A DNA stretch of 64,000 nucleotides from Diplodia intermedia (taxonomy: Eukaryota > Ascomycota > Dothideomycetes > Botryosphaeriales > Botryosphaeriaceae): positions 1-64,000 of the forward strand of contig JAKEKT010000083.1 of assembly GCA_021495925.1 (NCBI GenBank), read 5' to 3'. The translations under genes and the position numbers were made by a program. The notes below the pieces were generated by a model, which saw nothing but the letters and a program-made list of their open reading frames with translations, was not told the origin of the DNA and did not search any database. This document shows, one piece after another, positions 47,126-58,369 of this stretch; the first letter of the stretch is position 1; each line of letters starts with the position of its first letter.

Positions 47126-49884
47126 TTTTTTTTTTTTTTTGTGGTGAGAGATGGAGATGGTGAGGGTGAAGGTGATGGTGGGATCGATCACATGCGCGCG
47201 CGGACAAACACACACACACGCACACACACACAGACAGCAACAACAGTACGAGTACCAGAAGAACGAAGAGTCTCTCCTCCATCAATGACAAATGGGAATT
47301 TCAACATTCGGATCACGGGGCATCATCACTCGAATGGGAACCAATGGGGGGCATATGCATTGCATTGTGTGTTGCATTGCTCTGCTTTGCATCATGGCCG
47401 TCTTGTCGTCTATCTATTGTTTCTGGTTTCTTTTCTCCTCCCAACTTTCCCCCTCCTTCCTCCCTTCTCTTCTTCTTCTTCCTCTTCTCTTTCCTCAAGA
47501 CAAGATCGATTCCGGGCATACACTTTTCCCCCTCCCCCTCTTCCTGGATTCTCTTGTGCTTTCCGTCGTCTTCTTTCTCCGGGTTCTTCTGGCTGGTGGG
47601 TGGTGGCTATCTGCTGGTTCCACCCCCTTTTTTTTTCCCTCCCCTTTTTCTCTCACCCCCCTCTCTCCCCCTCTCCCCCCTCTTCTCTCGTGGTGTAGGA
47701 GGATATTTGCAATGTCTTCTCTCTTTTTTTCTCTTTTGAAGAAGGGTGGCTGGGGGCGTTTTTGTTCTTTTTTTTGCGAAGGAGGGAGAGAGAGAGGGCT
47801 GTGAGGGGGTGGGAAGTGGGAAGTGGGAAGTGAGGGACTTCGTGTTTGGGTGCGTGTGTGGAAGTGGTGTGGTGTGGTGTGGTATTGATGGGGATGGGGA
47901 TGGGAGGGAGGCGGTGGGGGAAGGGTGGAGTGGCTTCCTTTTTTTTCACCCTTGTTCTTTTAACTCTACTATTGCGCCGATATGGGAAACCTTGCTAGTA
48001 AACTAACTCTTTTTTTCTTCTTCTTTACTTTACTTCTTCTTTTCTTCTTCTTCTTTACGGAGCGGAGCGGCGCGGCTTTCTTCGTCGGTGCGGGTGGCTT
48101 GATGCTTGGTTGAGAGGGTTTTTTTTTTTTCCTTCTGTGGTGTTTGTCGGGGTTTATGGTGGATGTTTGTGTGGGGTGGGATGAGTATACACGTAGGGAA
48201 AGAGGGGTGGGAAGGATGGCTGGGGGAGGGAGTGGGGCAATGGATTGTGGCATCTTTTCTTTTCTTATCTATTATCGGAGCAAATAGTGGGAAATTTTAA
48301 AGGATTGGTCAATGTTCTCGGAGACCTGGCTGTTGTAGATCTCTCCTCCCCCGTAGCCGAAAAGGCCGAAAGAACGGGGGGAAGCTGGCTGATGGGCCCA
48401 CAGGGAGGAGAGTCAAAGCCGTTCTGTTTGGCTTCTCTTGGGCGGTAGAGGGAAAAGTTGAAGTGAGAGACAGACAGTACTCTAGCATTTTTAATACTCT
48501 CTCCCCCCCCCCTCTCTCAGTAGTGATAGACGATATCTATTTCACAAAAACAACGGTTTCACGGAAAGTTCTAATCTTAACCGCCTAGCCCAGCAGCTTC
48601 AACAGGCGACCGCTCTGCCGCCAGCTCTCTGCCTTGCGAGACTTCTCAGTTTGATTGCAGTGTGACGTTGGCGCCATCCATTTGTTTTTTTTTCTGCTGC
48701 CCCTTTTTTTTCGCCCGAGAAACCGGGACCCCAGCAGCCTACACTGCCAACCAACAAAAGTATACTACCCCCTCCCCCCAACACACCGGTACAGCCATCT
48801 CCGATTGCCACCTTTGTTGAAGCGTCGTTCCCGGCTTCCGATCACCACCACTGCGGCGGTCGAAGACGGGAACGCCTACGGCACACGGGTTTTCGTGCCC
48901 AGCAGCTTGCAGCAGTTGTTGCTCTAGTGGCTGCACAAGGGTCCGTCTCCATAGGAGTGGAGGGCTTCGCGGGGATTTCCTGGCCGCGTTGGGGAAAAAA
49001 AAAAAGGAAAAAAACAAGTGCGATCATTCGTATCCGTACTGCAAAGGTAGAAAGCCACGCACTCGGAAGCTGCCCGGTCTTTGACGGTGCAGCCTTGCCC
49101 CGGGTGAAGCGCGTGGAGAGCGTGGAGTTGACCGAGAGCTCCAGCAACACTGTTGTTGGCATCGCTGCCGCAAAGGAGCCAGGTCAGGATTCGATGCACA
49201 CCACTCGGATAGAAGCAGTCCAAAAGCAAGGTCCCAAGAAGATGTAGGAAGACAGAGCAGATGTGTAGTAGCTTTCGTCGTCGTGTCGCATGGGATGATG
49301 GATGCTGGAAGTCCGATTCAGTTCTGTGAGGCAGAAGATTCGGTTTTATGCTATACCAACGGAGCTAAGATGGTCACTGGACAAGTAAATGGGATGGTGT
49401 AGGTCCCGAAAAGGCAACGATCCAACGCTGATTTGACTCTGCAAGGCTGACCGAGCGAGCGATCGTTGGCGATGTTGCCATGCTATTACGTATAACCCAC
49501 TGCGACCGCCTAAGCAGCCACTGACTAGCGGAAGCTCTTGAATTCTTTGAATAGGAGGATACTTTTATCTCTGAAAGTTGATGAGGTCTATGTACGCTGA
49601 GAAGCATGTCTACGTCGGCGGATGCTGGTTGAGGTGTAATGAGTGTAATTGCGCGTAGGGAGAACTCATTATTGGTAGCTTTACACATCACTTCTATATA
49701 GTCAAATGGGACTAAATACCTGTGAAGAGAATAAGCTATGTTGTGGAGCAAGAAAGAAAGATGAGAGGCGGTGGCGGTGGTGGGATATATGCACAGCTCA
49801 TCTCTACACAAACACAAACACATGAGCTGGCTTGGCAAGGATGAACCAGCAAGAACCTCTTGGCGGGAGGGGCTGAGAGTATTC
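47126..49884. other. T/pyrimidine-rich downstream flank of Sip5-like and gene-free stretch
   Basis: No gene is supported. 47127-48300 is rich in T and TC runs on the plus strand, opening with a T-run right after the stop codon. It includes a CA tract at about 47207-47235 and a GGGAAGT triplet repeat near 47813-47833. 48500-49880 is ordinary composition with short TATA-like boxes and no coding signal. Confidence 0.6.
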
Positions 49885-50374
49885 ATGCTTAGTTTGGTGC
49901 TGACCTTCAATCAACTTGATTCAGCGCGGCTTGCAGGATATGCGTTGACTGAGACGCGTATAAGTTCCAGTTCTGCCAGCCTCGCTGACAGAGGCTTCTC
50001 TTGTCCTGAGTCCGTTTTCTTACTCGCCAGCTATAATTCCTTGATCCTCACCCTTCTACACGCCTTTCACGTAGCATTGGTGCTGGCAGGCGCTGGTTCT
50101 GACGCCGGTGTTCCTACTACAACGTCTGCGCGATTCCCACTGACTACCGACAATGCTTGTGGCTCCAGTGTAGACAGTACGTGCGCCATTGCTGGTATTA
50201 ACCCCTGCTGCAGGTATGCATTTGGAGAGTACTCAAGGTTCGGCTTAAGTTAATTTGCATACAGCGGAGACGGGTATATCAACACCTCATAATTATTCGT
50301 CTTCATTATGTTTCTGCCATGGTGTCTACAGGTTCTGCGGCGGCACGTCATTATATTGTGGCTCAGGCTACTAG
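49885..50374 (+). CDS. Short hevein-type (CBM18) chitin-binding protein, possibly degenerate
   Basis: The frame from 49885 ends in a Cys pattern of hevein type (ACGSSVDSTCAIAGINPCC). At 50213 it meets a good donor (AG/GTATGC); a 118-nt intron ends in CTACAG at 50331, and the second exon (50332-50374) reads RFCGGTSLYCGSGY then stop. Joined, the gene encodes 123 aa with six Cys in hevein order at its C-terminus. The segment between the CC and CG pairs is about three residues shorter than in typical hevein modules. A hydrophobic stretch (SLILTLLHAFHVALVLAGAG) just before the Cys part looks like a signal peptide but has no Met at its start; the nearest in-frame ATGs lie 40 or more codons upstream. 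The true first exon may be missed, or the gene may be a relic. If secreted, it would bind chitin. Confidence 0.4.
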
Positions 50375-53300
50375 GCAGATTATGAAGGGTCGAATGCTGC
50401 GCTCGGTGACCTACTATGCACCTTAGCAAATAACTCTACGCCCATACATAATCTTAAGCCAATAGCCCTGCTAAACCAGACGCAAGTCCATCTCTTCAGC
50501 TTCCAGAATCGACGAGGGTAGATAAATTCCCGAACTCCATGAATCAAATTTTCTTCCCCCAGTGAGCCCAGTTCGCACCCCAACAAGAACATCCGGCGAC
50601 CGCAAAAGGTCTTGCAACACCAACATCCCCATTGCCCATCACAACAGCAAAAGCCGCAAGACAAACAACCCACCATCAAGTCAACGCAGTCCGGGGGGCA
50701 ATGCAATGCAGCGCAGAGCGCGCTTGATGATCCCACCAGCAGAAGCCTACACACACAAAAACAAAACGCCAGACCAGAGAGAGATCAGCACAAACCTGCT
50801 CGTCGTCGTCGTTCGTCGTTCGTCGTCGGCCCTTCCGCGCGCCCCAGCACGAGCCAGCCAGCCCCCTTCGGCAGCACGAGCCGCCGCTACCGTCTCATCT
50901 TCGCACGTCGAAAGGACACGACATTAGCCCGATCCGGCTACCGGTCCGTCCGCTAGGGAGTTGATGAGGTCCAGTGTTGGTACCGGCGCTCGGTGGTGTG
51001 GTGGAGTTTCGCGATCGAGGGGTGCGAGCGAGCGAGCGCTTGGTCCGAGTGTCGCTCTGCTTTTCTGGTCGCGAAGGAAGAGACGCGTGCCGCCAGTTGA
51101 TTGCTGCCCCGGGGAGGCTTGCTGTTGGGTAGACTGGGAGGTGGATGGACGCGGAAGATCCGGTTGATGCAGAGAGAGGAAAACGAGGGAATGACGGGAG
51201 GTATACATCTCTCCTCCCAGCTCAGCACCCCTGGCCCGCTCCATGAACCGCTTACTAAGCCATGTCGGCCCCTTCGAGGAAGGTACAGCCAATATCTTGA
51301 GTTCCGCTGATGATGCTACCACTCTTCCTTCACGGGTAGTTGAACCTGTCATCCGGACGTGGATGCGGCTCTTGAAGCGCGTAAATCAGTCCGGATATTG
51401 GATTACCTACATAAGTGGCAACATCTCTGTAGGGAAGACGCGGGTGGGCTCAACTCTTCCATCACACGCTGTGGCAGGTCTCACCGACCGGTCCGGGGAC
51501 CTGTTCGTCGCTTTTGCCGTTGAATCCTCCATTTATTCGCGGCCTTGAACTGCAATGGTAGGCGTCACTCATAAGCTGCGCGAGATGGGCTAAGCGTTGC
51601 TGATGATCAGGACATTGGAGAGAATCGCTGGGATGAATGCCGTCTTCCTGCGCGGCGTTTGATGGTCCGCAGTCCCTGACGTTGCCGTGAAGGGAGCCGA
51701 TACTGAAAATAGCAAGACAGAACCTCCGGAAGAGGCCGCAGCCGGCAGCTTGCTGACCTCCGTTCTGCCTCAGACAGAATGGTGAAAAAAAAAGGGAAAA
51801 ATAAGGAGAGCATCCCTCAAGATGGACTCGAATGAGAGACTGGGTGCTGTATATTCAACAGCGAGAAGAACAAGATGGTGGTAGATAAGGAAAAGCCACA
51901 CAGATAAGCGCTGCGCTTATACGCGTCTTGCACGAAAGGGGACAGAGCGCGACTTCAATCGCCGAACGAAAATACATACCGCTGCTCAGCGCCCCTTCGT
52001 CATACATGGCGAAGAGCGCTGGCCAAGCTAGAGGCAGAGGAGAAGCTTTTTCGCACACTAAAGCGACGACGAGAAGGAAAGATAAGCGGCGGATACCACA
52101 CCCTATAAGCAGCTTACTTACACCATGCTCTCTCTCCCTCGGACCCGGTCAACAATCTCACACCACCATCGGACGCGTCCGATCGGAACCCACCTACGGC
52201 ATCCCATACACCGGTCCGTCGATAGCAAATAAAGAATAAAGCGCGCAGCAACGATAGGAAGCACGGGAAGAAACAGCATTGAAAAAAAAGAGCAACCCCC
52301 CACTAGCGTTGCCCGAAACGGCAGCCAAGACGCAGAAATGCCGGTGTGGATCCCCCTCCAACGCACGCGACACACGCGCGCGTTTGCCGGGACAACCCAC
52401 CCCCCTGCCCCGGTCCATGGGTCCACGGGTCTTCCCCACTCCCCCCGAAAAGCGACACATGTCCGGACGGGAGGTCCCTTGCAGACAAGGCGCGCATGCA
52501 GGGCCACACAACGAAACGGTTGCATTAGTATTGCGGCAAAGCCCATCATCATCATTGTCGTCGGCAGCCCCGACGACCGAAAAAAGGGTGCGAGATAAGT
52601 GCAAGTGGTATTGATAGAAAGAAGGATCGCAAGCCAATGGAATCGCACGCTCGTTCGTTTTCTGTTTACGGTTTTGGTTTGAGCTGATGATGATGTGGTG
52701 CATGACGGGGGCGGGAAGATGGGATGTTTTTGCCGTTTGCCGTTTGCCGTCGCGGCGGACCGGAAACGGTGGTCGTGCAGGTGTGCTGCCCTATCTATCG
52801 ATAGAAGCGTTCTAGAAGCCGGCTAGAAGGGACCGAGAAGGAAAAAGAAAAACGCATGTTCGACGGAGCTAGAACTGCCATCGCCATCGCCACCTCGCTT
52901 TGCTTTTGGCCTTCCTTGTGGACAAGAGTCTCGACGCGCTGTAGCAGTTAGTTGGTATAGGACGCGCGAAGCAGAAGAAAGCGCATGCTTAACGCCGCCC
53001 CGACAAGTCGGCAACATAACACGCATAAAAAAAAAGAGAGAGAGAGAAGCATTGATACTTCCGAACCGTGTATATCGTACCCAAATCGACCGATCCAACA
53101 GCCTCCCCGCCCTCTTGTACCACAGTACGTAACGTGTTAAGGCCTGTGGACCCTACGCTATTGTGGATCTCGCCGGACCTTTCCCAACCAGCGGCCATGT
53201 TTTATCCAGCACTACTCTCTCTCATCCTGCACCACCGGCCTTTTTCCCCCTTGTGCTTCTCGTGAGACAGACAGCGCCCTTCGCGCGCTTACGATAGGTG

Positions 53301-53817
53301 GCGTTTCTGTGGCATCGGACGGCTTAGCTTGGTCTCGCGTAAAAGGAGGACAGTCGTCATCATCGACCGAAGCGAGCTCGAGCCGGATCCTGTGTGTGTG
53401 TGCACGAGTCAAACGAAACAGTCTCGCCGAGTCACGGAAAAAAAAAATGATAACCAGGAAGAGGCGGGATCGAAAAGCCACAGCGCCATCGTAATCGTTT
53501 GGGCGGGATAAGCCGCCGTCGCTCCGCGTGGGGGAAGGGAGGGAGTGGTCGTATGTAGCAATAGATTGTGGGACAGGACTAGCAACGCCTCCTCCTCCCC
53601 GCTCTCACACCACCCGGCCAACCGTTGTATGTGCTGTGTAGATCATATCTTCCATCTTTTTCATTCGTCGGCCTCTTCGCTTATCGTCGCAGACTGCCGT
53701 TTTTGTACAGTACATTCAGCGAGTAAACTTGCGTAATATTTCGTTCCCAAAAAAAATAGTCATTTCTTTCCCCCCTCGAATCCAACGCCGATCCCATGCT
53801 TCACTTGCGCATACTTT
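50375..53817. other. Gene-free region downstream of betaine aldehyde dehydrogenase
   Basis: About 3.4 kb with no supported gene. The plus strand carries repeated A-runs (51784-51791, 52281-52288, 53026-53035 with a following GA tract, 53439-53448), which are T-runs in the sense of the minus-strand dehydrogenase. Open frames are short and motif-free. Confidence 0.6.
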
Positions 53818-55369
53818 TTACAACTTGGAGAAGACGGTGGGGACCTGGCCGCTCATGTCGACGAGCGTGCTCTTGTTCTTGACCCACGCCTCGAGGCCCT
53901 TGCGGCCGTTCTCGACGCCGACGCCGCTGCTCTTCCAGCCGCCGACGCTCATCTCGGCCGGGCTCTCGCCCCACGTGTTGATCCAGGTGATGCCGGCCTG
54001 CAGCTGCTGGACGACGCGGTGCGCCGTGTTGAGGTCCTTGGTGAAGACGCCGGCGGCGAGGCCGAGCGGCGTGTCGTTGGCGCGGCGCACCACCTCGTCG
54101 ACCGACTTGTACGGCAGGATGCTCATGACGGGGCCGAAGATCTCCTCGCGGACGATCTTCATGTCGTCGGTGCAGTTGGTGAAGACGGTCGGCCGCACCC
54201 AGAAGCCGTCCTTGAGCGCGGCCGGCAGCCCCGCGGGCGCCCCCGGCCCGCCGCACAGCAGCTTGGCCTTGTCGACCTCGGCCCCGTGCTTGATGTACGC
54301 CACCACCTTGTTGTAGTGCACCTCGCTGACGAGCGGGCCGAAGTTGGTGCTGGCGTCGAACAGGTCGCCCGCGCGCACGTACTGCATCTTGTCCACCAGC
54401 GTCTTCTCGAACGCCGCCAGCAGCGACTCGGGCACGAAGACGCGCGTGCCGTTGGTGCACACCTGCCCGGTGCTGAAGAAGTTGGCCATCATGGCCCCGT
54501 CCACGGCCGTCTCGACGTCGCAGTCGGGCAGGATGATGCACGGCGACTTGCCGCCCAGCTCCATGGTGACGTACTTCATGCCGCCCGCCGCCGACGCCGC
54601 CACCTTGGCGCCGGTGCTGACCTGGCCGGTGAAGGACACCTTGGAGATGGCCGGGTGCGCCGTCAGGTACGCGCCCACGTCGCCCGCGCCCTGGACGATG
54701 TTGAAGACGCCCGGGGGGACGCCGGCCTCGGTGTAGATCTGGGCGAGGGTCTCGCCGTGCAGCGGGGTGAACTCGGACGGCTTGTAGACCATGGTGTTGC
54801 CGGCCGCGAGACAGGGCGCCGACTTCCACAGCGCGCTGCGGGCGTCGTCTTGTCAGCCGGGGGCTTCGTGCTCGTCAATGGGGCAATGCGTACATTTGGA
54901 TGGGGTAGTTCCAGGCGCCAATGCCGGCGCACACGCCGACGGGGTCCTTGCTGGTGTAGACCCAGGCGTCGTCGCGCAGGCGGACCGTCTCGCCGTTCAG
55001 CCCGCCGCCTGCCACCATGTTGGCAAAGTATTCGAGCACATCGGCGCCCGTGACAACGTCGACGGTGCTGGTCTCGCTGAAGGCCTTGCCCGTGTCGTGC
55101 GTCTCCTGGCGCGCGATGTCGTCGTTGCGGTCGCGGAGCAGCTGCACGGCCTTCTGGAGGATGCGGGCGCGCTGCACGGGCGGGGTGGATGCCCAGGAGG
55201 GGAAGGCTTTCTGGGCCGAGGCGATGGCCGAGTCGATGTCGGCATGGGAGGCCTGCTGGATGGTGGCAACGGGCTGGTTGGTCGAGGGGTCAATGCTCTG
55301 GAAGGTCTGGCCGGACGACGCAGGCTGCGGCTTGCCGTCCCAGTACAGCTGGCGGGTTGCGTAGGACAT
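53818..55369 (-). CDS. badA: Betaine aldehyde dehydrogenase with peroxisomal signal SKL
   Basis: Two exons (55369-54894, 54835-53818) with a 58-nt intron (GTACGC...CGCAG) give 497 aa, the normal length. The fold is a full aldehyde dehydrogenase: FTGQVSTG in the NAD site, general base Glu251 in VTMELGGKSP, catalytic Cys285 in STGQVCTNGTR, and the C-terminal INTWGESPAEMSVGGWKSSG block. The last residues are VFSKL, an ideal type-1 peroxisomal signal. It oxidises betaine aldehyde to glycine betaine with NAD. The divergent neighbour encodes choline oxidase, which makes its substrate. ATG at 55369 is the only in-frame ATG; the frame stays open upstream to at least 55510 and encodes an Arg/Ala/Ser/Pro-rich stretch without acidic residues ending ARFFTT, like a mitochondrial presequence. 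Confidence 0.93.
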
Positions 55370-56068
55370 GGTGGTGAAGAATCGAGCGGAGGCGCGGGCG
55401 GGGGAGCGTGCGGGCAGGACGGAAGTGAGGGAGGTTGGAGCTCGAGCTGGAGCTGGAGCTGGCGAGCGGCGGCGGGCGATAAGCGACGGTCGAAGAATGG
55501 GATGCAGCACCCGGAGAGGCGATGAGAAGAGCGTCGAGGGCGCCAGGGCTGAGATACAGCAGCTGCTTATCGCGGGAGCTTGCTCGGGCGGGCAGCGTTA
55601 CGTAGGGGGGCCTCGGCGGCATCACAGGGCGGTTCAAAACTTTTCGTTAGCCTCCACCGATACGTGCAGGGCGGGCAGGGATGCGAGTGGGCCCGGCGCC
55701 AGGCACGCTTGGCCGGGGCCAGCATGGTGGACGCCCGCCAAACGTCACCGTCCGTGCGCTGCAGCTGCAACACTCGCTAGGCCTCGACGCTGGCCGCAAA
55801 CGCCGCCAGCACTGCGATCCGTCGGCCGGCTCACCGACACGCCCGATCCGCCTCAGGTGGACTGACACGGTGCCATGGGCTCCGATTGCTGCTACTCGAC
55901 GAGGCTCGAGCTGCGCGCCGACGAGACCCTAGCTCGCCGTCAGCCTCCGCCAGCATTTCATTAGTACCCGTCCTCCCGTGCTATTTCTCCCGCGACTCCT
56001 CAGCGCTCTCTCTCCTCCTCGCCCGCCCATTGTCTCTCTGCCTGCCGCTGCCCCAGCCCGCCGCCACC
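55370..56068. promoter_or_regulatory. Divergent promoter, badA (-) / choA (+)
   Basis: 699 bp between the two start codons. It holds GATAAG at 55478-55483 (plus) and CTTATC at 55566-55571 (GATAAG on minus), both candidate GATA-factor sites. The choline oxidase start has a strong context (GCCGCCACCATGACC). The sequence is GC-rich; open frames across it are not believed, except for the unexplained frame extending from badA. Confidence 0.55.
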
Positions 56069-57750
56069 ATGACCACCACCCAGCTGCCCGCCAACGTCGC
56101 CAATGACTTTGACTTTGTCATTGTCGGCGGCGGCACCGCTGGCTGCGTCATTGCCAGCCGTCTGTCCGAGTACCTGCCCAACAAGAAGGTGCTCCTGATC
56201 GAGGCCGGGCCGTCCGACTTCAAGGACGACCGCGTGCTGCTGCTCAAGGACTGGCTCAACCTGCTGGGCGGCGAGCTCGACTACGACTACCCCACGACCG
56301 AGCAGCCCAACGGCAACTCGCACATCCGCCACTCGCGCGCCAAGGTGCTCGGCGGCTGCTCCTCGCACAACACGCTGATCTCGTTCCGCCCCTTCAAGTA
56401 CGACTGCGACCGCTGGGTCGAGCAGGGCTGCTCCGGCTGGGACTTCAAGACCTTCACCCGCGTGCTCGACAACCTGCGCAACACGGTCCAGCCCGTCCAC
56501 GCCCGCCACCGCAACCAGCTCTGCAAGGACTGGGTCGAGTCGTGCTCCTCGGCCCTGAGCATTCCCGTCATTGACGACTTCAACCACGAGATCCGCAGCA
56601 CCGGCGCCCTCAAGCAGGGCGTGGGCTTCTTCTCCGTCTCGTACAACCCCGACGACGGCCGCCGCAGCTCCGCCTCGGTCGCCTACATCCACCCCATCCT
56701 GCGCAACGACGAGCGCCGCCCCAACCTGACCATCCTGACCAACGCCTGGGTCAGCAAGATCAACGTCGAGGGCAACAAGGTCACCGGCGTCGACGTGACG
56801 CTGCAGGGCGGCGAGAAGCGCGTCCTCCGCTCCAAGGCCGAGACCATTCTCTGCGGCGGTGCCGTTGACACGCCCCGTCTCATGCTCCTGTCGGGTCTCG
56901 GCCCCAGGCAGCAGCTGCAGGACCTCGGCATCAACGTCGTCCGCGACCTGCCCGGTGTTGGCGAGAACCTGCTCGACCACCCCGAGACCATCATCATTTG
57001 GGAGCTGAACAAGCCCGTCCCCCAGAACCAGACGACCATGGACTCGGACGCGGGCATCTTCCTGCGCCGTGAGGCTGCCAACGCCGCTGGCAAGGACGGC
57101 GACATTGCCGACGTCATGATGCACTGCTACCAGATCCCCTTCTGCATGAACACTTCTCGGTGAGTACAGTCCCTCCGGACTCCACTGACACTTGAGCTAA
57201 CCAATTGGCCAGCCTGGGCTACGACACCCCCATCGATGCCTTCTGCATGACGCCCAACATCCCCCGCCCGCGCTCCAGGGGCCGCATCTACCTCACCTCG
57301 GCCGACCCGTCGGTCAAGCCTGCGCTTGACTTCCGTTACTTCACCGACCCCGAGGGCTATGACGCCGACACGCTGGTTGCCGGCTTCAAGGCTGCGCGCA
57401 AGATCGCCGAGCAGGAGCCTTTCAAGTCGTGGCTCAAGCGCGAGGTGGCGCCCGGCCCCAAGATCCAGACGGACGAGGAGCTCAGCGAGTACGGCCGCCG
57501 CGTGGCCCACACTGTCTACCACCCTGCGGGCACCACCAAGATGGGCAACGTCGCGCGCGACCCCATGGCCGTCGTCGACGCGCAGCTCAAGATTCGTGGC
57601 CTCCAGGGCGTGCGTATCGCTGACGCCGGTGTCTTCCCCGAGATGCCGACCATCAACCCCATGCTTACTGTTCTGGGTGTTGGTGAGCGTGCTGCTGAGC
57701 TCATTGCCGAGACCTGGGGCTGGAAGGGTCTCCAGAAGGAGAAGCTCTAG
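56069..57750 (+). CDS. choA: Choline oxidase (GMC oxidoreductase)
   Basis: Two exons (56069-57159, 57213-57750) with a 53-nt intron (GTGAGT...GCCAG) give 542 aa. The N-terminus has the FAD-binding FVIVGGGTAGCVIASRLSE and VLLIEAG. The two GMC signatures are present (RAKVLGGCSSHNTLISFRP and GAVDTPRLMLLSGLG), as is the C-terminal catalytic region with VYHPAGTTKMG and NPMLTVLGVGERAAEL. Similarity is closest to choline oxidases, which convert choline through betaine aldehyde to glycine betaine while making H2O2; this assignment is strengthened by the divergent betaine aldehyde dehydrogenase. The C-terminus is EKL, which does not meet the strict peroxisomal consensus. Glycine betaine is an osmolyte and a carbon and nitrogen source. 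Confidence 0.92.
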
Positions 57751-58369
57751 ATGGATTGGACGTGATTGGATTCTTTTGTCAAAAAATTTGGGCTAGATGG
57801 GATTGATTTAATTGGCGCTTAGTGTGGATACCATTATGTACTCGCATCTGTGTGATGTGCCGCAGACGAGCAACGAGAGAGACAGAGACAGAAAACAAAA
57901 ATAAAGCCACGAATATTAACGACAAACCAAAACCAATCAGGCGTCCCCTGGTGTCATGTGCGAGAGGGCGGGTGCTTGAGGATTGGGGCGGTGGCAGCGG
58001 CCGGGGGCCTCGATCCGACCTCGGCTCTACTTTCTGTCTGACAGCTCGATCGCCCCGCGTCGCGCCATCGATTGCGCTCGCGTGCCGGCCCTTCTCCGCA
58101 GCTCGGCCCTTGACCCAACGTCGAGTCCTCTGACATAGCGGAAACAACGCCAGCACCAGCGCAACCACCGGCCAATAGGCTTGCTGTTCACCAGACATCG
58201 CATCACTTGTCGCCAACGTTCGAATTGACCCTTCTTCTCCGCCGCCCGTGTTTCCAGACGCTTTCCTTGAGTCACACAGTCCTGTACCCGGCACTGCCTT
58301 GCTTCTCTTGGCTCTATATCCCGTTCTCGTACCCTTTTCGTCGTCTTGACTTCAGTTTTCTGTTCAGCC
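57751..58369. other. Intergenic region choA to ketopantoate reductase
   Basis: 619 bp. It probably contains the choline oxidase 3' UTR (A-rich near 57885-57930) and the pyrimidine-rich promoter and leader of the next gene. No coding signal. Confidence 0.65.

Noticed and set aside
54019..57124. Long antisense frames across badA (344 codons) and choA (374 codons)
   Set aside because: They mirror codon bias of the true genes (Val/Leu/Asp/Gly-rich) and have no motif or start context of their own.
57738..57750. EKL at the choline oxidase C-terminus as a peroxisomal signal
   Set aside because: Glu at the first position is outside the accepted [SAC][KRH][LM] pattern, so it is not claimed.
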